Part shown: piece after piece, positions 1 to 6,465 of the stretch
How positions within the stretch are numbered: position 1 is the first letter of the stretch
Layout of the letters: every line of letters begins with the position of its first letter
Source: a bacterium
GTDB lineage: Bacteria; Desulfobacterota; S145-22
Assembly (NCBI GenBank): GCA_027073795.1
Contig: JALTEW010000332.1
Span: 1-6,830, forward strand
Length of the DNA stretch: 6,830 nucleotides
Direction of reading: 5' to 3'
Position numbers and translations under genes: made by a program
Notes under the pieces: model-generated
What the model was told of the DNA's origin: nothing
Databases searched by the model: none
The model's input: the letters and a program-made list of their open reading frames with translations, nothing else

Positions 1-239
1 GTATTGGGTGCAAGGCCTGCGTAGAGGCCTGTCCCTTTGGCGCCATGCAGTTCGATGAGGATAGGGAAATTGCCGTAAAGTGCGACATGTGTATTGAAAG
101 GCTTAAGAACGATGAGGAACCAGCCTGCAGCAAGGCCTGCCCTACTGATTGCATCTTTTGGGGAGACATGGATGAGATGCAAAAAGTCATTGAAAGGAGA
201 ATTGTATCAACAGCGGTGGTTAACGAGTCTTATCCATAA
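1..239 (+). CDS. 4Fe-4S dicluster ferredoxin-type electron-transfer subunit, 3' part only
   Basis: This is the C-terminal 79 codons of an iron-sulfur protein whose 5' end lies outside the window. Bases 1-2 finish a codon ending in GT, which would be TGT (Cys) if the first motif is complete. That motif then reads C-I-G-C-K-A-C-V-E-A-C-P, the classic CxxCxxCxxxCP, with visible cysteine codons at 9, 18 and 30. A second set follows: CDMC (codons at 81 and 90), an 11-residue spacer, then CSKACP (126 and 138). This CxxC...CxxxCP pattern is typical of the DmsB/NrfC/CooF-like family, cytoplasmic or membrane-bound electron carriers that normally hold four [4Fe-4S] clusters; two are seen here. Such subunits pass electrons between an oxidoreductase (molybdo-enzyme, CO dehydrogenase, hydrogenase or aldehyde oxidoreductase) and a partner. 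Which partner applies cannot be told, as the upstream neighbour is missing. The protein ends about 30 residues after the last cluster, with no membrane segment. Confidence 0.88.
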   Translation, partial: IGCKACVEACPFGAMQFDEDREIAVKCDMCIERLKNDEEPACSKACPTDCIFWGDMDEMQKVIERRIVSTAVVNESYP

Positions 240-282
240 TTGATGCAATCGCAAAAAGTCAAAATTGGAAGACAAAGTAAAA

Positions 283-322
283 AGCTTCAAGCATTATTAG
301 CTGAAAGGTTTTGCTTTAAGCT
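283..322. repeat. Imperfect inverted repeat downstream of the ferredoxin gene
   Basis: AGCTTCAAGCA (283-293) pairs with TGCTTTAAGCT (312-322) at 10 of 11 positions across an 18-nt loop. It begins 43 nt after the ferredoxin stop codon and could mark or protect the transcript's 3' end. It is not a classical intrinsic terminator, because the stem is AT-rich and no T-run follows directly; the nearest T-runs are at 343-347 and 352-356. Confidence 0.4.
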
Positions 323-468
323 ATTGTTCGGAGACAAGAAGATTTTTCTACTTTTTCTATAGGCTTGTGCCCTTTGCCTGTCTGTGTACACCGGATGGGT
401 AGGGCAGGGGGGATGCATCAAAGAAAAGAAAGAAAGAGAGAGGTGAGGTGCCTTTTTTCTTGATTTAT

Positions 469-497
469 CCCGTGAAATGCGTAGCCTATTTCACGGG
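469..497. repeat. Perfect 10-bp palindrome (REP-like stem-loop)
   Basis: CCCGTGAAAT (469-478) and ATTTCACGGG (488-497) are exact reverse complements around a 9-nt loop GCGTAGCCT. It lies over 200 bp from any intact gene and has no following T-run, so it does not look like a terminator. The adjoining GGGGACACGCCC resembles the GGGACA-type tails that I associate with palindromes near REP-associated tyrosine transposases. No transposase is present in the window, so that link is inference. Confidence 0.6.
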
Positions 498-522
498 GAC
501 ACGCCCTTTAATGGGTGACCCC
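495..522. repeat. Second hairpin overlapping the palindrome
   Basis: GGGG (495-498) can pair with CCCC (519-522). Inside, after an A-A mismatch, CAC (500-502) pairs with GTG (515-517), and further C-G pairs can form past a bulged G503. The GGG at 495-497 is also the last part of the palindrome's right arm, so the two structures cannot form at the same time on one strand. Confidence 0.4.
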
Positions 523-542
523 ATAACCCGCGTATTTCGCGC

Positions 543-572
543 TTGACATGATGAAATGGGTAATCGTAGAAT
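543..572 (+). promoter_or_regulatory. Sigma70-type promoter in front of the gene relic
   Basis: The -35 element TTGACA (543-548) is an exact consensus match. It is followed after 18 bp by TAGAAT (567-572), five of six matches to the -10 consensus. Transcription would start near 579. Only the relic lies directly downstream, and the transporter start is about 500 nt away. It may be left over from a lost gene, may drive a noncoding transcript, or may feed the transporter. Confidence 0.5.
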
Positions 573-900
573 TTTATGTGATTCTCACGCAACGAGCGCA
601 AGGAAAACAAGAAAGCTATTAAGCATTAGATGGTTAAGTGTTAAGTGCTGTGGCTTCTTGCTTAAAACTGTCAAGAATGAAGACGCAACCCCCTTGACGC
701 TTCAGGCTGGAACCGGTCTGCGTGTGATAGGCGAAGAATGGAAAAAGTTGGGTTATTCCACCCCGGTATACACAAACGACCGCGCAGGGGGAGCCTTTGA
801 ACTTTTTATCTCTGGACCTGATAGGGAAGTGGATATGGCCTCTGATTTGACTTGTATCGGGAGGTTGTTTTCACTTGTGCCAGAGTCTGCGAGAAAATAA
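556..900 (+). pseudogene. Probable remnant of an AAA_4/Schlafen-type ATP-binding regulator (C-terminal end)
   Basis: A 114-codon open frame ends at TAA 898-900. Residues 46-86 (691-813) contain AGTGLRVIGEEWKKLGY and then a short GGAFELFI stretch. This resembles the AGTG-x(3)-I-x(5)-GL-x-P-x(n)-GGF-x-V-x-F block near the C-terminus of ATP-binding proteins with an HATPase_c_4/AAA_4 domain, which often carry an N-terminal Schlafen AlbA_2 domain. Residues 1-40 show nothing recognisable. The first ATG (556) has no Shine-Dalgarno and sits between the -35 and -10 elements of the upstream promoter, so it cannot be translated from that promoter. The frame is closed by TGA at 544-546, so the rest of the domain is missing. 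The simplest reading is a decayed 3' fragment; an unrelated small hypothetical gene remains possible. The match is from memory of the motif only. Confidence 0.35.
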
Positions 901-1042
901 GACAGAAAAAAAGGAAGCCTGATATTATGTTTTTCACCCCCAGCCCCCATATCTTTTATAAGTTTGAGTCTGTATTCTCCCGTAAGGGTGGATAGAAAAT
1001 AACATCGGGGGAGTGTTGGGTCGAGTGTAAAAAATTACTTTA

Positions 1043-1072
1043 CTTTCTGAGAAAGACCCTATAAAAGAGGGT
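1043..1072 (+). promoter_or_regulatory. Two abutting stem-loops over the transporter's ribosome binding site
   Basis: CTTTC (1043-1047) pairs with GAAAG (1051-1055) across a TGA loop. The very next base starts ACCCT (1056-1060), which pairs with AGGGT (1068-1072) across a 7-nt loop. The Shine-Dalgarno GAGGG (1067-1071) is almost entirely within the right arm of the second hairpin, so a folded leader would hide it. Spacing from this site is about 3 nt to ATG 1075 but about 6 nt to ATG 1078, so the second ATG is the better start. Both stems are only 5 bp, so their strength is uncertain. Confidence 0.4.
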
Positions 1073-1074
1073 GT

Positions 1075-2280
1075 ATGATGAATCCGGATGAGCGCAAGAT
1101 TATCACAGTCACCTGCTTTGGCCATTTCATGTGCCATTTCAACATGATGGTGTTTCCTGTACTCATTTTGCCCCTGACAACATTTTACCATCAGGATTTT
1201 TCTCAAGTCATAGAGCTTTCGTTTCTGATGTATCTCTTTTTTGGTGTTTCAGCCTTGCCATGGGGGTTTGTGACGGACAAGCTGGGGGCCAGAAAGATGC
1301 TGGCGGTTTTCTTTATCGGCGCAGGGGGGTGTGCCTTACTGGCTGCACTGTTTATGGGATCATCCGTTGTGTTTTCTCTGTTTCTCGCTGGGATTGGTAT
1401 CTTCTCAGGGATTTACCATCCTGCCGGTTTGGGCTTGATTTCCAAAGGTATTCGAGAGATCGGGAAGGGGCTTGGCTACAATGGTATGGCGGGGAACTTG
1501 GGGCTTGCCTTCTCTCCCCTGATAACGGGGTTTATTAACTGGCTCTGGGGACCGAGGGCGGCCTATGTTTTTTTGGGGATTTTCAATCTCCTGGGGGTTG
1601 GATTGCTGGTCTTTTTGAAGATTCCAAACCTGACGCGACAGCCTGCGGGTGCCACAAAGACGAGTGGGGGAGGGATGCTGAAGGCCTTCGCGATTCTTTG
1701 TGTCGCCATGATGCTGGGAGGGGTTGCGTTTCGCGGGTTGACCATTACGCTCCCTTCCCTTTTTGAGCTGCGGAATCCGACCCTTTTGAAGGCGCTTGCG
1801 AACACCTTTGTTTTTTTTAAATCGCATAATGTGACCGCCTCGCTTCTTTCCTCTCTGGTTTTTATTGTCGGTGTGTTTGGGCAGTATGCCGGGGGATATA
1901 TCGCCGATCACTTGGATCTGAAACGCGCGTATGTTTCGTTTCACTCATTGGCCTTCCTTGGAGCGTTGGGGATGGCCGTTTCTACAAATATTTTGCTGGT
2001 TTCTGTGGCCATCTTTTATGCCTTTTTCCTGCTGGGGATGCAACCGATTGAAAATACGCTGGTGGCCCGGTATACACCTGAGAGACTGCGGCACGCCGCC
2101 TACGGGACGAAATTTATTTTGACTTTCGGGGTAGGTTCCTTGGCCGTTCATCTTGTTGGGTGGGTGAAAGGGGCGTGGTCAATCCAGGCCGTGTTTTATG
2201 TCATGGCACTGGTGTCCCTGTGTATTGTCGCCACGATTTTTGTTCTGATGCTTGCTACGCGGGCGTCGGAAGCTGATTGA
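1075..2280 (+). CDS. Major facilitator superfamily transporter (FSR-like), substrate unknown
   Basis: The 401-residue protein is the usual length for a 12-TM MFS carrier, and hydrophobic segments run throughout. The loop after TM2 carries the MFS motif A variant GFVTDKLGARKM (residues 64-75). A related, weaker copy, GGYIADHLDLKR (273-284), sits at the matching place in the second half, as expected from the internal duplication. IYHPAG at 113-118 recalls the FHPxG segment of fosmidomycin-resistance-like transporters. A hydrophilic stretch at about 183-200 marks the central loop between the six-helix halves, and the insertion at about 231-252 is longer than usual. It should act in the inner membrane as a proton-coupled or facilitated carrier; the substrate cannot be read from sequence. 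Two ATGs stand in tandem (1075, 1078) and the second is better spaced from GAGGG. It is probably its own transcript, since the following operon has its own promoter. Confidence 0.85.
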   Translation: MMNPDERKIITVTCFGHFMCHFNMMVFPVLILPLTTFYHQDFSQVIELSFLMYLFFGVSALPWGFVTDKLGARKMLAVFFIGAGGCALLAALFMGSSVVFSLFLAGIGIFSGIYHPAGLGLISKGIREIGKGLGYNGMAGNLGLAFSPLITGFINWLWGPRAAYVFLGIFNLLGVGLLVFLKIPNLTRQPAGATKTSGGGMLKAFAILCVAMMLGGVAFRGLTITLPSLFELRNPTLLKALANTFVFFKSHNVTASLLSSLVFIVGVFGQYAGGYIADHLDLKRAYVSFHSLAFLGALGMAVSTNILLVSVAIFYAFFLLGMQPIENTLVARYTPERLRHAAYGTKFILTFGVGSLAVHLVGWVKGAWSIQAVFYVMALVSLCIVATIFVLMLATRASEAD

Positions 2281-2318
2281 CCAAACAACGTTTCACTTAT
2301 TTCCACACTAAAAACCAT

Positions 2319-2347
2319 TTGACACATAACTTCTTGTATTTTATAAT
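2319..2347 (+). promoter_or_regulatory. Perfect-consensus sigma70 promoter of the aminotransferase-serA-purA operon
   Basis: TTGACA (2319-2324) and TATAAT (2342-2347) are both exact consensus hexamers with the optimal 17-bp spacing. The predicted start is near 2354, giving a leader of about 80 nt before the aminotransferase ATG. It begins 38 bp after the transporter stop codon. Such a strong basal promoter fits steady production of biosynthetic enzymes; I see no clear operator palindrome across it. Confidence 0.85.
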
Positions 2348-2435
2348 CCTTCATTGTGGCGAAAGGTAATCTTGAAAAGGGTCTTGTTGGTGTCTTTTTA
2401 TTTTCCAAAACCTTAGCGAAGTTAGAGGAGGGTAT

Positions 2436-3569
2436 ATGAAATCATATTTGTTCGCACCGGGTCCCACGCCGGTTCCTGAGAGGGTATTGTTGAGAATGGC
2501 GATGCCCATTATCCATCATCGGGAGGAGGCCTTTGAGGCGGTTTTTGAAGAGGTAAGAGAGGGCTTGAAGTACCTTTTCCAGACGGATCAGGAAGTCTTG
2601 GTTTTGACATCTTCGGGAACTGGAGCTATGGAAGCGGCGATCAGTAACCTTTTCTCTGAAGGGGACGAGGTTCTCGTGGTGCGGGCGGGAAAATTTGGCC
2701 AGAGATGGGGGGAACTTGCCGAAACCTTTGGCCTTTCACCGGTTTATCTTGATTTTCCCTGGGGTGAACCGGCAGACCCTGCGAAGATTGCAGAACGTCT
2801 TGAGGCGCAGCCGGCCATCAGAGGTGTTTTGATTCAGGCGTCAGAAACGTCCACGGGAGTGATGCATCCCATACGGGAAATCGCCAAATTTACCTCAAAA
2901 CGAGATGATGTTGTTCTGATCGTGGATGGGATTACAGCGGTGGGCGTTTTTGAGATGCCAATGGACGAATGGGGAATTGACGTGGTAATAACGGGCTCAC
3001 AAAAGGCCTTAATGCTTCCCCCTGGACTGGCCTTTATCTCCCTCAGCGAAAAGGCCTGGAAAATGGCAGAATCATCCTCATTGCCCCGCTACTATTTCGA
3101 TTTGAAAAAGCATCTTGTCTCTTCCAAAAAGAACCAAACCCCTTACACGCCAGCCATTTCTCTTGTTTTGGGGCTTCAGGAGGTCCTTGGGATGATCAGG
3201 GCTGAAGGGCTTGAGGCTGTTTTTGCCCGTCACCACCGTATAGCTGAGGCAACCCGGGAAGCTGTAAAGGCCATGGGGCTTGCGTTGTTTGCCAAGTCAT
3301 CCCCAAGTGACGCACTGACGGCGGTGGTGATGCCGGAAACTGTGGATGGGCTGGCATTGAAAAAGGCCTTTCTGGATCGTTACGGGATTACCGTTGCAGG
3401 AGGCCAGGGCCAGATAAAGGGGAAAATTATTCGAATCGCTCACCTGGGGTATTTTGACCCGATAGATATGTTTCAGGTCATCGCGGCGCTGGAAATGTCC
3501 CTGTACAAGATGGGATATCCTGTTGAACTTGGGAGTGGATTGGGAATACTGGCGGAAAAACTTGCGTAG
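2436..3569 (+). CDS. Class V (AGT-family) PLP aminotransferase, likely phosphoserine or serine/alanine-glyoxylate transaminase
   Basis: A 377-residue fold-type I PLP enzyme of the serine-pyruvate/alanine-glyoxylate aminotransferase group. Visible marks: N-terminal APGPTPVPERV (7-17), the phosphate-binding SSGTGAMEA (59-67), the PLP-ring aspartate in VDGITAVG (D164), the Schiff-base lysine K190 in GSQKALMLPPG, and the C-terminal RIAHLG (333-338), whose arginine binds the substrate carboxylate in this family. AGAGGAGGG ends 3 nt before the ATG and supports this start. It leads an operon with serA 9 bp downstream. Known members transfer amino groups among alanine, serine, glyoxylate and pyruvate. 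Because SerA makes 3-phosphohydroxypyruvate and no SerC is here, this enzyme may act as the phosphoserine aminotransferase; that is inference from context. The protein should be cytosolic. Confidence 0.9.
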   Translation: MKSYLFAPGPTPVPERVLLRMAMPIIHHREEAFEAVFEEVREGLKYLFQTDQEVLVLTSSGTGAMEAAISNLFSEGDEVLVVRAGKFGQRWGELAETFGLSPVYLDFPWGEPADPAKIAERLEAQPAIRGVLIQASETSTGVMHPIREIAKFTSKRDDVVLIVDGITAVGVFEMPMDEWGIDVVITGSQKALMLPPGLAFISLSEKAWKMAESSSLPRYYFDLKKHLVSSKKNQTPYTPAISLVLGLQEVLGMIRAEGLEAVFARHHRIAEATREAVKAMGLALFAKSSPSDALTAVVMPETVDGLALKKAFLDRYGITVAGGQGQIKGKIIRIAHLGYFDPIDMFQVIAALEMSLYKMGYPVELGSGLGILAEKLA

Positions 3570-3578
3570 GAGGAAGGC

Positions 3579-5162
3579 ATGAAGGTTCTGGTTAGTGATA
3601 AACTTTCGGAAACAGGGCTTGATAAACTTTCCCATGCGGATGGGATACAGGTGGATATAAGAACGGGGTTGTCACCGGATGAGTTGAAGGAGATTATCGG
3701 AGAATATGACGGAATTATCATCCGGAGTTCCACACGGTTGACGGGGGATATTCTCGAAGCGGCGAAAAACCTTAAGGTTATCGGACGCGCGGGGATCGGG
3801 TTGGATAATGTAGACATAGCCACCGCTACCCAAAAGGGTATTGTGGTGATGAACACCCCTCAGGGGAACAATATCGCTGCAGCGGAGCACACCATTTCCA
3901 TGATGCTCGCCATGGCACGGAAAATTCCCCAGGCGACGGCTTCCCTGAAATCAGGTAAGTGGGATAAGAATCGTTTCATGGGGGTTCAGGTTTATCATAA
4001 GGTGCTGGGGATTATCGGGATTGGGAATATCGGCGGGATTGTAGCGAACCGCGCGCAGGGACTGAAGATGCGTGTCATCGCCTATGACCCGTTTATCTCA
4101 GAGGAGAAGACAATGGAGATGGGGATCGAGCTGGTTACAAACCTGGATGAACTCTTTTCCCGATCGGATTTTATTACCGTCCATACGCCTCTGATCAAGG
4201 AGACAAGAGACCTTATCAATAAAGAGGCCTTCAGTAAGATGAAGGACGGGGTGATGATTATCAATTGTGCCCGGGGTGGCATTGTGAATGAACGGGACCT
4301 TTACGACGCCATTGTTTCCGGCAAGGTGGCCGGGGCGGCTCTGGATGTATTTGAGGTAGAGCCCGCGAAGGATAATCCCCTGTTTGAACTTAACCAGGTG
4401 ATTGTGACACCTCACCTTGGGGCTTCAACGAAAGAGGCGCAGAGGAATGTGGCTTCCGCCATTGCAGATCAGGTGACTGCCTATCTGTTGCATAAGACGA
4501 TTCAGAACGCCGTGAACGTGCCTGCTGTCAGCCCTGAGGTCATGGAGCGTATTGGCCCCTATCTCGATCTCGCGGAGAATCTTGGCGGGTTTCTCGCGCA
4601 GGTTTGTTCCTTCAGGATTGAAGCAGTCGATATCGAGTTTCATGGGGAGATGTTTGAGAGGGATACGGAACCCATCGTGCTTGCTACCCTGAGGGGATTA
4701 TTAGCTCCTGTTATGGGGGATGACGTCAACTTTGTCAACGCCAAGATTATGGCCCAGCAGCGACGAATCAAGATCAAGGAATCCAAGGTGGAAGACACAG
4801 GGGATTATACCACCCTGATTGTTCTTAAGGTGAAGGGAAAGGAAGAAGGGCACAGTATTTGGGGCACGTTGTTCGGTAAGAAGGAACCCAGGATCGTTCG
4901 TTACAATGATTTCATTATCGAGGCGATTCCGAAGGGTGAGATTCTTCTCGTTGAGAATTATGACCGTCCCGGTGTTATCGGAAATATCGGAACTACATTA
5001 GGTAAACAAGGTATTAACATTGCCACGATGCAGTTTGGCAGGGACAGCATGGGAGGGCAGGCGATTTCACTTTTACATCTGGATGCTCCCTTAAATGATG
5101 AGATAATGAAAGAGCTGTTGACCCTTCCAAACATTATTTCTGTTAAATCTATCAGACTATAA
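3579..5162 (+). CDS. serA: D-3-phosphoglycerate dehydrogenase, long form with ASB and ACT domains
   Basis: The enzyme oxidises 3-phosphoglycerate to 3-phosphohydroxypyruvate with NAD+, the first step of serine synthesis. At 527 residues it is the long form. Order: split substrate domain (1-100 and about 290-315), NAD-binding Rossmann domain (about 101-289) with GIGNIG (147-152) and D170 for the ribose, ASB regulatory domain (about 320-450), and C-terminal ACT domain (about 454-527). Catalytic residues by family pattern are R232 in NCARGG, E261 in DVFEVEP and H279 in TPHLGAS. In the ACT domain, DRPG (462-465) and N480 align with the serine-contacting positions of known SerA proteins, so serine feedback inhibition is likely. 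The Shine-Dalgarno AGGAGG (3568-3573) overlaps the upstream stop codon, so translation is probably coupled. No frameshift or missing key residue is seen. Confidence 0.97.
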   Translation: MKVLVSDKLSETGLDKLSHADGIQVDIRTGLSPDELKEIIGEYDGIIIRSSTRLTGDILEAAKNLKVIGRAGIGLDNVDIATATQKGIVVMNTPQGNNIAAAEHTISMMLAMARKIPQATASLKSGKWDKNRFMGVQVYHKVLGIIGIGNIGGIVANRAQGLKMRVIAYDPFISEEKTMEMGIELVTNLDELFSRSDFITVHTPLIKETRDLINKEAFSKMKDGVMIINCARGGIVNERDLYDAIVSGKVAGAALDVFEVEPAKDNPLFELNQVIVTPHLGASTKEAQRNVASAIADQVTAYLLHKTIQNAVNVPAVSPEVMERIGPYLDLAENLGGFLAQVCSFRIEAVDIEFHGEMFERDTEPIVLATLRGLLAPVMGDDVNFVNAKIMAQQRRIKIKESKVEDTGDYTTLIVLKVKGKEEGHSIWGTLFGKKEPRIVRYNDFIIEAIPKGEILLVENYDRPGVIGNIGTTLGKQGINIATMQFGRDSMGGQAISLLHLDAPLNDEIMKELLTLPNIISVKSIRL

Positions 5163-5172
5163 GGAAAAAGAC

Positions 5173-6465
5173 ATGTCAGTTGTTGTTGTTGGAATTCAGT
5201 GGGGAGATGAAGGAAAGGGGAAAATTGTTGACCTTTTGACGGAAAAAGCCGATGTGGTTGCCCGGTTTCAAGGGGGTAACAATGCCGGGCACACCCTGGT
5301 CGTGGGGGGGGAAAAGTTTATTTTTCACCTTATTCCTTCCGGCATCCTTCATGAAAGCAAGATGTGCGTGATTGGTAACGGTGTGGTTATTGACCCGTTC
5401 ATTTTGCTGGAAGAGATGGAGTCTCTTGAGAGGAGAGGGGTTAGGGTGACCCCGGACAGGTTGAAGATAAGTTCCCGGGCGCATCTTATTCTTCCCTACC
5501 ACCGGCGTTTGGACCAGGCAAGTGAATCCAGGTCTGGCAAGAAGATTGGGACCACCGGACGTGGGATCGGGCCGGCGTACGAAGACAAGGTGGCGCGGCG
5601 TGGCATTCGGCTGGCGGATTTTCTGGACTCTGAGGTCTTCGATCAGAAATTACGTGAGAATGTCGAACGCGCCAATATTATCCTGACGCAGTACCTGAAA
5701 AGCGAACCGGTTGAACAAAAGGAATTTGAGGCGCTAAATGAAGACCTGAGAGGACGTTTGCGGCCCTTTGTCACAGATACCTCCCTCCTGCTTCACACGT
5801 TCTCGAAAGGCGGTAAGTCAATTCTTTTCGAAGGCGCTCAGGGCGCCTTGCTGGATGTGGACCACGGGACCTATCCCTATGTGACTTCCTCCAATACGGT
5901 CACAGGAAGTGTCTGTAGCGGTGCGGGTGTGGGGCCAACCTCTATTGAAGAGATTGTTGGGGTCTTGAAGGCCTATACGACCCGGGTCGGCGGGGGGCCT
6001 TTCCCCACCGAGCTGCGCGATGAGACGGGGCAGGCGCTAAGGGATAAGGGCGCGGAATATGGGGCTACAACAGGCCGGCCGCGGCGTTGCGGGTGGTTTG
6101 ACGCTGTTGCCGTGAGGCACGCGGTTCGTGTCAATGGGGTAACATCTATCGCGCTGACAAAACTGGATGTTTTGGACGACCTGCCCGCTGTTAAGGCCTG
6201 TGTACAATATCAGCTTGATGACAGGCTTGTTGAGGTTTTTCCGCCTCTGTCGTCTGACCTGGAACGGGTGGTTCCTGTTTATCAGGAGGTGGAAGGATGG
6301 CATAAGGACATCACGGGTTGCCGATCATGGGAGGAATTACCCGAAGCTGCTAAAAATTATGTTGCTTTTATTGAGAAGGCGGTAGGAGTGCCTGTTGATA
6401 TTATCTCGGTCGGCTCTGATCGGGAAGCAACGATTATCAAGCGGCATCCCTTCTTGAAAAAATAA
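5173..6465 (+). CDS. purA: Adenylosuccinate synthetase
   Basis: The enzyme joins IMP and aspartate with GTP to form adenylosuccinate, the committed step to AMP. The 430 residues match the bacterial family length. Signatures in order: GDEGKGK P-loop (11-17) with catalytic D12, GGNNAGHT (34-41) with catalytic H40, the family signature TTGRGIGPAY (127-136), the IMP-contact region FEGAQGALLDVDHGTYPYVTSS beginning at 219, TTRVGGGPFPTE (269-280), ATTGRPRRCGWFD (298-310) that holds IMP and aspartate contacts, and guanine-binding TKLD (329-332). It starts 10 bp after the serA stop behind a modest AAGGAAAAAG site, so it is read from the same operon. It is cytosolic. The stop codon lies within a UUCG-capped hairpin shared with the convergent gene. 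Confidence 0.98.
   Translation: MSVVVVGIQWGDEGKGKIVDLLTEKADVVARFQGGNNAGHTLVVGGEKFIFHLIPSGILHESKMCVIGNGVVIDPFILLEEMESLERRGVRVTPDRLKISSRAHLILPYHRRLDQASESRSGKKIGTTGRGIGPAYEDKVARRGIRLADFLDSEVFDQKLRENVERANIILTQYLKSEPVEQKEFEALNEDLRGRLRPFVTDTSLLLHTFSKGGKSILFEGAQGALLDVDHGTYPYVTSSNTVTGSVCSGAGVGPTSIEEIVGVLKAYTTRVGGGPFPTELRDETGQALRDKGAEYGATTGRPRRCGWFDAVAVRHAVRVNGVTSIALTKLDVLDDLPAVKACVQYQLDDRLVEVFPPLSSDLERVVPVYQEVEGWHKDITGCRSWEELPEAAKNYVAFIEKAVGVPVDIISVGSDREATIIKRHPFLKK

Larger units (their letters stand above)
240..1074. other. Long intergenic region with hairpins, a promoter and a gene relic
   Basis: About 835 bp separate the ferredoxin stop from the transporter start, and no intact gene is convincing in it on either strand. 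It contains an imperfect inverted repeat (283-322), a short direct repeat TTTTTCTA (343-350 and 352-359), a 24-nt all-purine run (420-443), a strong palindrome (469-497) overlapping a second hairpin (495-522), a sigma70-like promoter (543-572), a tandem TTAAGTG repeat (634-647), a probable gene relic (best part 691-813), and two stem-loops directly before the transporter (1043-1072). The mix of decayed coding sequence and palindromes suggests an old insertion or deletion site rather than a regulatory region of this length. That reading is inference. Confidence 0.6.

Noticed and set aside
368..406. TGCCCT/AGGGCA inverted repeat as a riboswitch or terminator.
   Set aside because: Only 6 bp with a 27-nt loop and no following T-run; not distinguishable from chance.
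420..443. 24-nt polypurine run as a triplex-forming or functional element.
   Set aside because: It has no good mirror symmetry and simple purine runs of this size are common between genes.
588..601. CGCAACGAGCGCAA matches the conserved 1100 region of 16S rRNA.
   Set aside because: Only 14 nt match; the flanking bases that are near-universal in 16S (such as GUUAAGUCC before and CCC after) are absent, so it is a coincidence and not an rRNA fragment.
977..1013. CTCCC (977-981) with GGGAG (1009-1013) as a hairpin.
   Set aside because: A 5-bp stem over a 27-nt loop is expected by chance in this G/C-run-rich stretch.
1016..1044. TTGGGT-17 bp-TTTACT as a promoter for the transporter.
   Set aside because: It matches consensus at only about 3 of 6 and 4 of 6 positions, and the -10 runs into the first leader hairpin; too weak to annotate.
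240..1074. CRISPR array, tRNA or known riboswitch in the long gap.
   Set aside because: No regularly spaced repeats, no cloverleaf with a T-arm motif, and no riboswitch core that I could recognise.
934..1206. A 90-codon minus-strand frame spanning the transporter's upstream region.
   Set aside because: It covers the MFS start and its leader hairpins, has no Shine-Dalgarno that I can see and no recognisable domain.
1131..1538. A 135-codon plus-strand frame inside the transporter gene.
   Set aside because: It overlaps the MFS reading frame in another phase, is rich in Cys and Trp and shows no family motif.
1405..1944. A 179-codon open frame on the minus strand opposite the transporter.
   Set aside because: Composition is rich in Arg, Pro, Gln and Asn with no recognisable motif, and it lies wholly antisense to a clear MFS gene; it is a frame shadow. 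The same holds for other antisense frames over serA and purA.
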